Assembly: GCA_003868215.1 (NCBI GenBank)
Contig: QWDQ01000092.1
Location: 1 to 41,026 of the forward strand
Direction: 5' to 3'
From: Pseudophaeomoniella oleicola
Lineage: Eukaryota > Ascomycota > Eurotiomycetes > Phaeomoniellales > Phaeomoniellaceae
Length of the DNA: 41,026 nt
The notes beneath the pieces are model-generated. The model made no database searches, was not told the DNA's origin, and worked only from the letters and a program-made list of their open reading frames with translations. Shown here one piece after another: positions 1-11,410 of the stretch. Position numbers and translations under genes: made by a program. How positions within the stretch are numbered: position 1 is the stretch's first letter; every line of letters starts with the position of its first letter.

Positions 1-76
<76 letters not shown>
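1..76. repeat. (ACT)n triplet microsatellite
   Basis: An uninterrupted run of ACT units, about 25 copies, fills the first 76 bases and probably continues outside the window. It lies beyond the 3' end of VPS1 and belongs to no visible coding frame. The sequence then becomes ordinary unique DNA. Confidence 0.97.
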
Positions 77-77
<1 letters not shown>

Positions 78-512
78 AATCTCGAGAACTTGTAGGACAC
101 AATCACTGTTCGACCGGTTCGATCTATCTAAAGGATAAACTACGAATGTGCAGAACTGTACGGCTGGTGTAGATATCGAATTTCAAGAGAAACGCCAATC
201 TTCACGTCATACAGGAAGAGACGACGAGCACGTAATCCCCCATGCCTCCCTTGTCCTCCATCGCAAAGTCGAAGAACATTTGAAACGATACTTCTTGGAC
301 GATTGCAGGCACACTGAACCAGCATAGTACCTCTGTGCCGTTCGTCACTTGTGGTGACCTCAAGGTTCGGCAGCGACGCATTACGTCCACCAGTATTGGC
401 AATTTATCATTCCCTTGCCGAACTTCTGAGGTGCACACGCCGTGGCTTGAGCGTACTTGTCAATTAAGATGGACTCGACTGTCTTCATTTCCATTGCAAA
501 AGCAAAAGCTCT
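77..512. other. 3' flank of VPS1, no gene recognised
   Basis: This 436-base stretch separates the microsatellite from the VPS1 stop. Two short overlapping minus-strand frames (140-325 and 202-438) and one plus frame are open, but none resembles a family I know and none has a clear start context or splice pattern. It may hold the VPS1 3' UTR and terminator. Confidence 0.5.
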
Positions 513-2905
513 CTATTGAACTTGCGAGACGATCTCCTGCGCTTTGCTGAGAGACTCCACCATCTGTTGACACTCCTTCCTTCTGCGGATGGTGTATTCG
601 CTCTCTTTGAGGAGGTCATCCAATGCTTCGGTGCGGTACATCTGCTCGAGAAGCTCTCGTTGCATCTCATCCTTCGAGTATCTGCAGCCCGTTAGTTCAA
701 GATCATTTCAAAGCCTGTATCGAGGACATACTGCACAAGAGTCAACATAATGGCTTTTGGTACCATGTCAATCATTGTTCGCCGGGTGATGTTGAAGTAA
801 CTTGTGATTAACAATTTGATCACCTCCACTTCCTCGCTTTCACGTTCGGAAAGGGTACCGCTTGCTTTTAGGCTTGGTGGAGGTGCCTCCATTGCTGCCA
901 TTTTCTTCTTGTTCTTGGATGCGAAGAAGCTCCCAAAGAAACCGGAGTTGCCTTCGCTACCGTCGGTGGGAAGCGAAGGCGATGATGCACGCGGTGGCAA
1001 AGGCTTTCCTGTCTTGGGATCTACCTGCACAGGTTTGGTTGCATGGCGGCGTTCGTTAACAATTGCCATAGCACGGTGACCGTTCAAAAAGTCTGGGTGG
1101 CCGGTGTTGATGTAGCAAGCCTCCATGGCGACAAGATCTCTGACGAGTTTGTTTGTAGGATCCATAATCTTCTTATAGAAAGAAATCACAACTGCGTGGA
1201 ATCTTTCTTTAAGCTGAGGGTATCTCCGGAACAAAGGTTTGTTGAGCAGTTGGCCGAGGATTCGGACAAGCTCATCGAAGACAAGAGAAACACACTTCAA
1301 ACTTGGATCTTCCAGACGACGGATCTGCTGCTTGACAATCAGCTCGAAAGCGGTGGTCCCAACAAAGAGCGCTGGTGAAGAGCCGGAAGAGTTGTAAAGA
1401 ATAGTCCTGATGTCAATATCTTTAACCTGCTCGAACGGGTCAATGGCTTTGACACCGTTGGAGTACAGCTCATGGAAAACAAAACTGATACGAGCGCCTC
1501 CAGAAAGTTCGATGCTGGAAAGTTCCTGATTGTTGCCCTCAAGGACAGTTCGATACTCGTTGCAAAATTCCGTGATGATTGTAAGAATAATGTTTGCGCT
1601 GTTACCCAACATTGAGTCACCCAAGGTCGATAACTCTGATGTATATTTCTGTAGAGATGCAGAGATACGATTCTTGATATCGGGTAAGGTCTGCTTGATG
1701 TGCATCATGAGGATCTGGACGATCGTTAGTAGTGAACCGCTTTACCTTTTGAATATAATAGAGAACACCTACCAGGTTAAGCTTCCTTGCAAGGTATGGT
1801 GTTCCACAATACGATGCCTTATTACGATATGCTTTGTGATTTTCAAAGAAGTTCTTCTCAGCCTCCAAGGCAGCAGTGATCTTCTTCTTGTTCTCAATGT
1901 CTCTCTGACCGCGATTTACCACAGGGACGTAGCCCAACCTCAATGGAATGACTCGTCCGGCAAGGATATCAACAACGTCGGTGCCCTCATCCATGAGATC
2001 GACCTTTGTAAGTACACCAATGGTGCGCTGCCCCTCTGGGTCTACTTCTCGGGCAAGCTTTAAACCATCCGAATTGGCAAGATCCTGGTTCGCAGCTGTA
2101 ACAGCAAGAACAATAGCGTTTGGCTTGCTAATTTGTTTCATCACCATGTCTCTGATTTGTCTCTCGATATCCCGAGGTTGGTCTCCTACTGGCACTTTCG
2201 TCAATCCGGGTAAGTCGACAAGTGTCAAGGTGAGGACGTTTGGCGAGTAGATGCGAAGGTTAATGGGTTGAGGTGAAATGCCGACATTTCGTCCTGCCTT
2301 CGCCTCGGTCTCTCTCACTATTTCATCACGAATCTTGTTGAAGTCATAGAATTTCTGGCCGGGAAGATGTAGAAACTCTCCCCATTCTTCAAAGTTGGCT
2401 TCCTTATCCCCCGCTTTGATCTCCTCTTCCGTAACACCATTCGTGTGTGGCTGAGATGCAGGCCTGTTGATGAGTTGTAAGACAAGAGGCCGTCGGGTGA
2501 CAATGCCTGAACCTCGAGGGAGACTAAGGAGAAGAACATAGTCAGTATCACCTTGCGCTGGCAGATCCTAGAAGTGCCCGAGACGTACAAATCTCTTCCA
2601 ACAATGTTTTCCAACACCGAACTCTTTCCGCTTGACTGGGAACCGACTACTACGATCTGTGGGAGGTCTATCGGGTTTTGAACCTGTGTCGATAACTATC
2701 AGTATTGCGCTTGCGGATAGTTGCGGTGTCGCAGGAGTGTTTCGGTCACATACACCAACTGTTGTAAATACATCTTGGAGCTTGTTCACGAGTGAGATAA
2801 GGCCTGGATCATTGACATTGATCCTAATGACGACTGTCAGCATAAAGTGCGAATTATTCATGCAGTAACCAGAACGTACGAATAGCCCGATCCTTGGGCA
2901 GCCAT
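513..2905 (-). CDS. VPS1: Dynamin-related GTPase Vps1
   Basis: A large dynamin-family GTPase that pinches membranes in vacuolar protein sorting, endosomal recycling and peroxisome division. Six exons (2905-2880, 2823-2754, 2683-2589, 2523-1773, 1714-732, 681-513) give 697 residues, the usual Vps1 length. Introns are 50-70 bases and each restores the family sequence. The product starts MAAQGSGYS. Visible motifs are the G1 loop GSQSSGKS (about residues 46-53), the following [12 protein letters not shown] switch region, DLPG, and TKVD. The middle/stalk region follows. The Vps1-specific insert is rich in Ser, Pro and Lys (about 1000-800 on the minus strand) and replaces the PH domain. The GTPase effector domain ends in [11 protein letters not shown]. 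The first exon is only 26 bases, so the start is easy to miss. Family identity is certain; the exact first exon is an inference from splice phase. Confidence 0.95.
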
Positions 2906-3927
2906 GCTGTAGTGTTGCGGTCTACACAACGATGAACCGTTGTCTGGTCTAAATGCCAGGCTATGCGATTCTGCTTCAACGTGGGAAAATCGAATCACAG
3001 TCTGTACCAGGCGCTTCTGGTGAGACTTGGTGGGCGAGGAGGCTTTTATTTTGATTACTGGATCGGACGACGTAGGTGCTGCATGGCCATCTCAGGGAAC
3101 ATGGGTCTGGGGCTTGGCGCTATCGCCGCGAGAGGAGAGGAACCCTCCATTCGTCTTGGCCACGTAACCAATTCAGGCTACCAGATTATACTTCAACCTT
3201 CCATTGTATTTTTCTTACATCTATCAACTCAACAGGAAACCCAAGACCCTTTTATGTACAGAACATCCGAAAGCGAACACAGCAGACGGAGATACTGCTC
3301 AACTGCTCGAGCCTGGGCGAGATGGAGCGTTGAAGCACCCCCGACTTCGCCATTGATTCTTCCAACACGTTGGCCGATCGAGAGTATCAACATCATCAGG
3401 TTTTCATGAGACATCTCGAAATATCAGCTCGAAAGAAATAGTTCAGCAATTTCAGAGGCATTTATCATAGGTTGTATAATGCTAGGATCCGCTACGAACT
3501 TACTATCATGATGATTGCATAATTGCTGCCAGGTGTGAGAGTAGAGCAAAATGTAGTAGGGGTAGAACCAAACCATGAAAGCGATATGTCTCGAGACCGT
3601 TCGAAGGCCGTCTCAGTGATTGATGTTGGTATCATATGCTTCTTGCTGTCCAAGTCTGTCTAGATTTCATCTCTAGGCTCATATATAAACAATGACCGAC
3701 ATGTATTGCGGTCTGACAATGCAAATCTCACATTCTTGAACTACCAATACACCACACGCCATGATTGAATAGATGCACATCCATAGACTGAGTGCCCTCA
3801 ATGTGCGCCGGCTTGTGTCCGTCAGCCATCAATCTAAAATAATATGCCTCTCGAAGAGATATCAGGAGTTGCGCCAACCCTAGAACCAGAAAATGCCTAC
3901 GTTGCGGCCTTTATGAACGGCGGTATA
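2906..3927. other. Intergenic: VPS1 upstream and Gid7-like downstream region
   Basis: About 1 kb between two minus-strand genes. It should hold the VPS1 promoter and 5' UTR and the 3' end of the Gid7-like gene. A plus-strand frame with an ATG is open from 2963 to 3409 (148 codons), but its translation has no recognisable domain and lies directly against the VPS1 start, so I do not call it a gene. Confidence 0.5.
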
Positions 3928-6048
3928 TTACAAATTGCTTCCTCCATCGAACTGTGATGTTGTCCTTATAGCGCTCATTCTTGGTAGTCCCTTAATGGAG
4001 TCCGACCTTCTCTCACCGGCTACAGGAACAGCATCGCCTGGCGGGATGTTGCTTGACCATCTACAAATTGTTAGCCACAAGCAGCGACGACAAAAAGGTG
4101 ATTGAACACTCACATTCGTACTCTATGATCATCTCCAGCGGACGCAAACATGCCAGGATCGGTGGGATTCCATGAAACAGCATTGACACAGCCAGGCCCA
4201 TGACCTCGGAGTGTCTCAATCAGCATTCCGTTCTCTTTATGCCACACGTAGACCTTCGAATCTGTATTCCATCAGCCATTTATGTCAGAAAATTCCGGAC
4301 TTATCGTGACTCACCTTCACTTCCACTGACAACAAAGTTCTCGGCTGCGCCGCCAAAACAACTTCGGATCACAAACTGCCCTTGTCTTTGCCCTTCGAAT
4401 CTTCTGATTTGCTCCGACGTCTCAATGTCGAGCAGAAGGATTTCGTTACTGGAGGTATTGACAAGCATTGATCTGCTGTCCCTACTCACGCTAATGCATG
4501 TCAACTCAACGCCAAGTGACAGATTGTAAAGTTCTCTCTTGGTTCTAAAATCATAAACGAAAATTCGCCTGCTGGTGGTTAGAACGATTAGCCGCAAGCC
4601 GTCAGGCGTTATAAGGCAATGCTGCACGCGATAATCGCCGTCCCAGGTGTCTAATTTAACACCAAATTGATGTTCGTCAATGCTCCAGTGACAGATTTGA
4701 TTATCTTTGTCCAGGGAGCCAGTGATGAATGTGCGCCCGTCCGGCAGCCAAGCGGCGGAAGAAATGGGTTGCTGATCATGATCGATGGTCAACGTACAGT
4801 GACCAGACTACGCCAGTTGTTAGTCGTCGCAAACCTCGAGCGCGGAATCTACTTACGGCGACATCCCAAATTCTTGCCTTATGATCATGGGAGCAGGTAA
4901 TCAGCTTTGAGTCATCCGGACTCCAGCTCACGAAAGAAACCTCCTTGCCGTGGCCTGCAAACTTATGCAAGATCCTAAAGGTTTCCGTCTCGTAGACTAT
5001 GACAGTTCGGTCGCGGCTCGCGGTCGCGAGTTTGGTACCATCGTGCGAAAAGTCAAGGAACCAGACTTCGTCCGTGTGCTGATCAAGCTCTATCAAGGTT
5101 CGAAGTGGGAATCTTTCACGGTCGCAATGATGATCTGAATACAGTGAAGGGACGACAGCCGTGTTATGATACAAGCATTCGTTGATCTGATTCCTCTGTA
5201 CCTGATCAAGGAGGGTAGCAAGTCGATGATCGGGGATCATAACGGACGGGGATATATATTCTATCACGTCAGCATTGTCCCCAGCTGGATCATTGACTCT
5301 TACTGGTTAGATCCGACAAGAGGTCCTGTCTCGATTGTTCGACGGAGCCGTTCCATCCTGCTTGAGCTCTCAGGTCTTCTGCAGGACACATGAGGAGACT
5401 GTGAGAGGATTAGTAAGATGAAGGCGTTGATTGTGATGTGCATGCATACCTTGATAGGGCATGTAGCTGATGAATGTCATGATTTAACGGTGTCAGCTCT
5501 TGTCGTAGCACCATCAAGGCCATACCAAGCTCCCTCTGATCCAGCAGCTCGAGAAACTTCTGCTGGCGTAGGAAAAAGAGCATCTGTCCCTTGTCGGCTC
5601 CAGGTGCCAGAACGAGTCCGTTGCCTTCATCAACCCGCATATCACTAGCAGCATCTGCAGGGTGAGACATGGATAATATGCCTTCGGCTTCCGGCCATTG
5701 GCCCTCCAGCACGGCATGTCTGAAGGCCGCAACCGCGGGTGTCTCTAGTTCGTAACCACTTTCTTGTGAAAGCCTTGAGGCAGCTCCACTGTACCCAAGA
5801 TCTATGAGGCCCTGTATCAGGATCCTCGTAACCTCCTCTCTGTCATGACCGAAATATTCCGGAGGCCGCGTAGGAGATTTGCTTGTCCCGTTCGTGTGTG
5901 ACCCATTTGCTGTATTCTGGCTCGGCGATGAGTGGCCATTTATCGAGCCCGAGAGTATAGACTTTCTATTGGAAGAGGGAGACGAGCCGCCGGAGTGGAT
6001 TACATTGACGTTTGACGAGGAGGCTGGCACCGACTCATTCGGTCGCAT
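3928..6048 (-). CDS. GID7: WDR26/Gid7-like LisH-CTLH-WD40 protein
   Basis: Scaffold subunit of the GID/CTLH E3 ubiquitin ligase, which in yeast degrades gluconeogenic enzymes on glucose addition. Six exons (6048-5450, 5398-5304, 5260-4857, 4807-4315, 4261-4114, 4060-3928) join in frame to 623 residues from the first in-frame ATG. A Ser/Pro-rich head is followed by a LisH/CTLH segment (REEVTRILIQGLIDLGYSGA, then FRHAVLEGQWPEAE). A WD40 propeller comes next, with repeats such as HTDEVWFLDFSHDGTKLATA, GHGKEVSFVSWSPDDSKLI and GHGPGCVNAVSWNPTDPGMF. Introns are 43-53 bases. The 43-base intron at 5261-5303 is very short but has a CTGAC branch site. The reading frame stays open for another 486 bases upstream without any ATG and encodes a similar low-complexity, Arg-rich sequence (PRRRRRQSSSDPGSPG). 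The true N-terminus therefore probably lies upstream, in a separate exon or at a non-AUG codon. Confidence 0.88.
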
Positions 6049-6534
6049 AGTGTTATTTGCAATTCTTCTTCGCTTGGGCGGCGGTGGGGAGTGGCCCTCC
6101 GCTGTATTCTGGGGAACCGCCTCAGAACTTACTTGGAACGAGTCGTGGCCAAGATGTGATTGCTCGCTGAGCTGCTCGGCTCCAGGCGAACCAGGGTCTG
6201 AAGAGCTCTGACGTCTGCGTCTTCTAGGGTTCAGTCCTGGAACAGTTGCGACAGTTGGATCCACGAGTTCGGACGTATCGTGTTGTACCCAGTCGCGATT
6301 ATGGTTTGGGTTGTTGACTTGCAAGAAGTTCGTGGATTCTGCGATTGCTGTAGTTGGGGTTGAGTGTTCAGTGTTGGAAGAGGAAGGTAAGGTAGTCGAG
6401 GTGAATGGGTCGTCGGGATTGATTGGGGAATGGGGTTCTTGGGAGGTGTTGTTGGCCAGGTCGACCTGGCGGCAAGGCCACTCGACCTCAGCTGATATTA
6501 TAGATCGAAGGCACAGTCGACGCTGTATGCTCGC
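6049..6534 (-). other. Open in-frame 5' extension of the Gid7-like gene
   Basis: This segment is open in the Gid7-like frame for 162 codons up to a TAG at 6535-6537, yet contains no ATG. The translation looks coding: it is rich in Ser, Thr, Pro and Asn, with a basic RRRRR patch and a KRRR patch that could act as nuclear signals. An acceptor-like GCCGCCAG ends at 6466 in the right phase to receive an upstream exon. I could not find a matching ATG exon with a good donor in the preceding 400 bases. Treat it as probable coding sequence whose start is unresolved. Confidence 0.6.
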
Positions 6535-8382
6535 CTATGGGCTCCCAAGCTCAGGAATGTATACCCCCAGTCTGTCTCCGATTGAGTCCGGGAGAAGGAC
6601 AGCACCCGAGATTAATCAGAATTGGCGCATATGCCTTACTCGAACGAGCTGTCCGATAGTGCTCAGGCGTGTGGGTTTCGGACTGTGTTCAGCGGCAAAA
6701 CGTGGCAAGGTGAGGCAAAGCTCGCCGATCACGGGTAATGGCGTTGGCAGGTGCAGAGAAGTGTCGTATAGATGTTGGCAATATCTCGAGCGATGTATAG
6801 ATGCTTCACGCGATCTGGACAACAATTCCAGCTTGGTGAAGCTCAGACAATCTTGGATCTTTAAGTCAGAGTATTGGTGAAGATTGTGGACGGAGGTATA
6901 GAAGGTGGACGTGGGTTGTCGTGGGTTGTGGCAGTCATCGAGTAAGGTAAGATGGAACGGATATGGTCAACTGACGGATGGATTTGCCTTGCCCGCATTT
7001 TACCTGCGCTTGGAACGATTACCACAGCGGCTTCCCCAAAGCCTCGAAGAAAGACCCTTACTACCTTACCTACTATTAACTAGCTCCTATAACTACGGAT
7101 CCGTCTCTCCTACACATAAAGCTCAACAACATTTCTACCTCTTGATGGAATCTAGATGAATCTCATCATTGACGTTCAAGAGTGTTATTCAATCCCCAAA
7201 AAGGTCCGTAATTGATTGAAGATGGCTGTCGTTGTGAATGGCTCTAGGCACGTAATTACCCATTACGTAGGTAGGTACCTGGTAGGTAAGATATGTATCG
7301 TTTAATAGATGCATAGGCGCCAACTTACCTGTCTTTACCAAGGGAAAGATAACGGACGCCGTTATCGCCTCCGTCATTCACTCTTAGCCTACTAATCAGT
7401 CTCTACACATAATTACAGTAAGTTACTACAAGTACGGTGCTGGTATCTCTCTCTGCACAATTAAGTCGCCTTGATTCCAATAATTATTGGCATCCTGTCA
7501 TATCATGTACTCATCTTGCATGATTACCACTTTCGATAACCCAGCCATAACAATCTACCCCAAATCAAACACTTGAGCGCTGCAATAGCTTCATATCTGA
7601 CAAATAGGCGACGTTGTGTAGGTGTACTGTGCAGAAGTTTGAGCTGATGGTGGGGTATGCTCCTTCCTTCAATCATTCTTGCCTAGCCCTCGAGCCCAGT
7701 GATGTGAAGGATACCAGAGGCGAAATTGATGCTAGGCATGTGTAGGTGCCTAGATACTTTTTTGAAGGTACATGCCCAAGTATCTTCCAATTACGATCCT
7801 CAACCTCAAGAGAGCACCTCAGACCCGGTCATATCAGAACTGCACTCTCAGCGAGTGACCAGAGGTTTCTTGAAAGACCTGTCCTGGGTAGAGTCAACTT
7901 TCCAGAACTGGCAACAGTTTGCAAAACCATATAGACCAGTAGTGCACAAGGGACAATAAAAAAAAAGTATACTACGTTGTACAGATATACTAGAACAATA
8001 TTCAAGGGTACTCAAGTATTGCGACATTGTGAGTATATGTGTGGCTGAGGGGTGACGTTGCGATCAGTGCAATAATGACTGCAAGATTGATCTATCAGTA
8101 TGTGCATACCAATGTACCCAAGGTACATAATTAGTAGATGCATAGCTATTGTCCTTTAGCAATCATAATCCTTGAGGCCCAGTTGACAACAACGACGACG
8201 ATGGTGATGATGATGAATCGTAATCAATTAATTACTTGGAGAAAATTGAGGTTGGAGGAGCTCTTTCGGAGGTTTGATCCACCCGCATTTTGCTTTTGCC
8301 TGGCACCCATTCCTACTACGGTAGACCCAAACTGCTCCATTCCTCCAAAGGCTCTTTCCGTCGAAGTCGTAGCTTCTTATGC
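6535..8382. other. Long divergent intergenic region, Gid7-like and VMA1
   Basis: About 1.8 kb between head-to-head genes, so it should hold both promoters. It contains a cluster of GTAGGTACCTGGTAGGTAAG type at 7265-7290 and a second GTACC/GGTAC pair near 8110-8130. A run of close ATGs on the plus strand near 8199-8217 starts a short upstream ORF that ends at 8395. Minus-strand frames at 6616-6825 and 7189-7377 are open but unrecognised. No RNA gene or transposon signature was seen. Confidence 0.5.
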
Positions 8383-8637
8383 ATGCTCGGTTTAGGTCGT
8401 CCCAAGCTTCTGAGAACTCGTCCCTCACTGCTTGAACTCATCTCTCAAAAGAACATCGAGCGCCTTTCACTCACCGCGCCAAAACCATCCTACTTTCCAA
8501 GTCTCATAGAGGAGATTGACGATCTTCCTCCGTTACCACCAAGTGCGCCGTCGTCACCCACCGAGTTGAGAAAACGTCTTCCGCCCCGATCAATACCCAT
8601 TGCTAGACAACCCCCTCCACCTCCGAATTCAAAAGCC

Positions 8638-10730
8638 ATGGCTCCTGCAAGGACCGACGATGAGTACCAGGGCGGTAAGATCTTTTCCGTCTCCGGTCCT
8701 GTTATCGTAGCGGAAAACATGATCGGGTGTGCCATGTACGAACTGGTGCGTCACTATAAATCGAAGCTTCAGAAGCTTGATGCTGATAGTTGAGTATAGT
8801 GCAAGGTCGGGCATGATCAATTGGTCGGTGAAGTCATCAGAATACAAGCAGATAAGGCGACTATTCAGGTCTACGAAGAAACAGGTCAGTTGATTAGATA
8901 TCTCTCACATGGCCTGGCGCTAATATCCTATAGCTGGTGTGACAGTTGGTGACCCGGTGACCAGAACTGGCAAACCTCTTTCGGTCGAGTTGGGTCCAGG
9001 TCTGATGGAGACCATTTACGACGGTATTCAACGACCCCTACGAGCTATCGCAAAGGATTCAGACAGCATCTATATTCCCCGCGGTGTCGCCGTGCCAGCA
9101 TTGGACCGAGAGAGAAAATGGGATTTCACACCCACGCTGAAAGTTGGAGATCACATTTCTGGCGGTGATATTTGGGGTAAAGTGGTTGAGAACAGCTTGC
9201 TTAACGAGCACAGGATCCTCCTACCACCCCGTGCTCGTGGTAAAATCACTAAAATTGCCGAGAAGGGCAGTTACACCGTTGCGGAGAATCTCTTGGAGGT
9301 TGACTTTGAGGGCAAGAAGACGGAGTACCCAATGATGCAAACATGGCCTGTCCGTGTGCCACGCCCGACGAACGAGAAGCTTCGATCAGATTCACCGTTC
9401 ATTGTTGGTCAACGAGTCCTAGACGCCCTCTTCCCTAGTGTTCAGGGTGGTACTGTCTGCATTCCTGGTGCCTTTGGGTGCGGAAAGACGGTTATCAGTC
9501 AGTCAGTTTCCAAGTTCTCCAACAGTGACATTATCGTCTACGTGGGGTGAGTTCGATCCCTAAAGCTGTAAGCCGGGTATGCTGACTTTCCAGGTGTGGC
9601 GAGAGAGGAAACGAAATGGCTGAAGTCTTGATGGATTTCCCGGAGGTGAGTAGGACAACCGACTTTCAAGTGAGATATACTGACTTCCTAGCTCTCAATC
9701 ACTATCGACGGACGAAAGGAACCTATCATGAAACGTACATGCTTGATTGCCAATACGTCCAACATGCCTGTGGCAGCCCGTGAGGCTTCCATTTACACTG
9801 GAATTACAATATCTGAATATTTTCGCGATCAAGGCAAGAATGTAGCTATGATGGCTGATTCGTCGTCACGATGGGCTGAGGCATTGCGTGAAATTTCTGG
9901 TCGTCTCGGAGAAATGCCTGCAGACCAGGGTTTCCCAGCCTACTTGGGAGCTAAACTCGCCTCCTTCTACGAACGTGCGGGTAACGTCACAGCTCTCGGT
10001 TCGCCTGAGCGAAATGGAAGTGTTAGCATTGTCGGCGCCGTCAGCCCACCAGGTGGTGACTTTTCCGACCCAGTCACCAGTTCAACGTTGGGTATAGTGC
10101 AAGTCTTCTGGGGTCTCGACAAGAAGCTCGCTCAGCGAAAGCATTTCCCTTCCATCAACACAGCTGTGTCGTACTCCAAATACACTACCATCCTCGATAA
10201 ATACTACGAAAAGGAGCACCCCGAGTTCCCCAAGTTGCGTGATCGTATCAAAGAGCTTCTCACCAACTCGGAGGATCTCGACCAAGTCGTCCAGCTCGTC
10301 GGTAAATCAGCATTGGGTGACCCTGACAAGATTGTTCTAGATGTCGCTGCCATGCTGAAAGATGACTTCCTTCAGCAGAACGGCTATAGTGACTATGACC
10401 AGTTCTGCCCGTTGTGGAAGACCGAGTATATGATGAAGGCATTCATGGGCTTCCATGACGAAGCACAGAAAGCTGTCGCCGCTGGTATGGCATGGGCAAA
10501 GGTCAGGGAAAACACCGCCGAAACCCAACATGCCTTGAGAAGTATGAAATTCGAATTACCGGAAAATGAGGAAGAGGTCTCCAAGAAGGTATGTTTCTCT
10601 TTCGTGTTTGAGGCACTTTCTGATCACGCCTCTACTTATGAGTTCCTGATCCACTAACTACTTTCAATCACAGTACGAGAAATTGCTTTCGGATATGAGC
10701 GAGAAGTTTGCAAGCGTATCAGATGAATAG
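8638..10730 (+). CDS. VMA1: V-type H+-ATPase catalytic subunit A
   Basis: Catalytic A subunit of the V1 sector, which hydrolyses ATP to drive proton pumping into the vacuole. Six exons (8638-8745, 8800-8884, 8934-9546, 9594-9645, 9692-10588, 10674-10730) give 603 residues beginning [18 protein letters not shown], the normal fungal start. The first intron acceptor is placed at 8799 because this yields [16 protein letters not shown], the family sequence. Visible are the P-loop GAFGCGKT (about residues 243-250), [13 protein letters not shown], the [20 protein letters not shown] signature, and a C-terminus ending in SDE. The third intron (9547-9593) falls inside IVYVG/CGERG, the place where yeast VMA1 carries its intein; no intein is present here. 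The frame also stays open upstream to an ATG at 8383, so a longer form is possible. Confidence 0.96.
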
Positions 10731-11410
10731 ATGGCGTCGACCTTGATACAACTTTCGAGATCGTATCAATCTGTCTTTCAATTTGCTATAGTATTGAGTT
10801 CCCTCTTGTCTAAAACAGGTAGATGTCAAAAATATATTGTACAGAATCATCTCCCATCATTAGCAAGTACTCTGTACATCGTTATCATCCTCGTCGGCTT
10901 CTCCGTTGTGGAAAAGCTTCCTCGAATGACACTGATGGAATAAACTCGAAGATGGAGATATATTGCTGATGAGGAAAGAAGGCATATCACATACATACAT
11001 ACATACGTAGTACACATATCTATGTATATATATAATCATATATCGCCTGCGGTTCCTCGGAGGAGGATTTGGTCTACTTGCCCCCTCTCCTGAAAGACTT
11101 GCAAGACCCCTTTAACACCAGAAGAAATAGTAGATGCTGTACATAAAGTAGGTACCTAGGTATACTGTTTGTTTGCAGGGCGGGCGGGCCGAGTTGGTGG
11201 TGGGCGTTTCTCTCTTTTTTCTTTTTCTTCTTTTTGGTCTTGATGCGAACCATCAATGTCTGATCCCGTGTTTGCTTGTTTTGTCCAACGTGATTTCGAA
11301 TACCTGACACATACATACCCGTCCGTCCGTGTTAAACGTACACTTTTCAAACCAATCAACCTATATATCTGATTCTCCGTTTTCTCCCGTGGACACAGAA
11401 AAGAATGTAT
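10731..11410. other. Convergent 3' region between VMA1 and the mannosyltransferase
   Basis: A 680-base tail-to-tail interval. It contains a short ACAT repeat, a TA-rich patch near 11020-11040, GTAGGTACCTAGGTAT at 11148-11163 and a pyrimidine-rich tract (11211-11238) that on the minus strand is A/G-rich. No coding frame is convincing. Confidence 0.6.
10989..11006. repeat. (ACAT)n short tandem repeat
   Basis: About four and a half ACAT units in a row, followed at once by ACGTAGTACAC. It lies in the VMA1 3' flank. Confidence 0.9.

Noticed and set aside
2963-3409. 148-codon plus ORF upstream of VPS1
   Set aside because: It has an ATG but no recognisable domain, composition is ordinary intergenic, and it occupies the VPS1 promoter.
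9547-9593. A VMA1 intein
   Set aside because: The interval is only 47 bases with GT and AG ends, a CTGAC branch and no protein-splicing motifs, so it is an ordinary intron.
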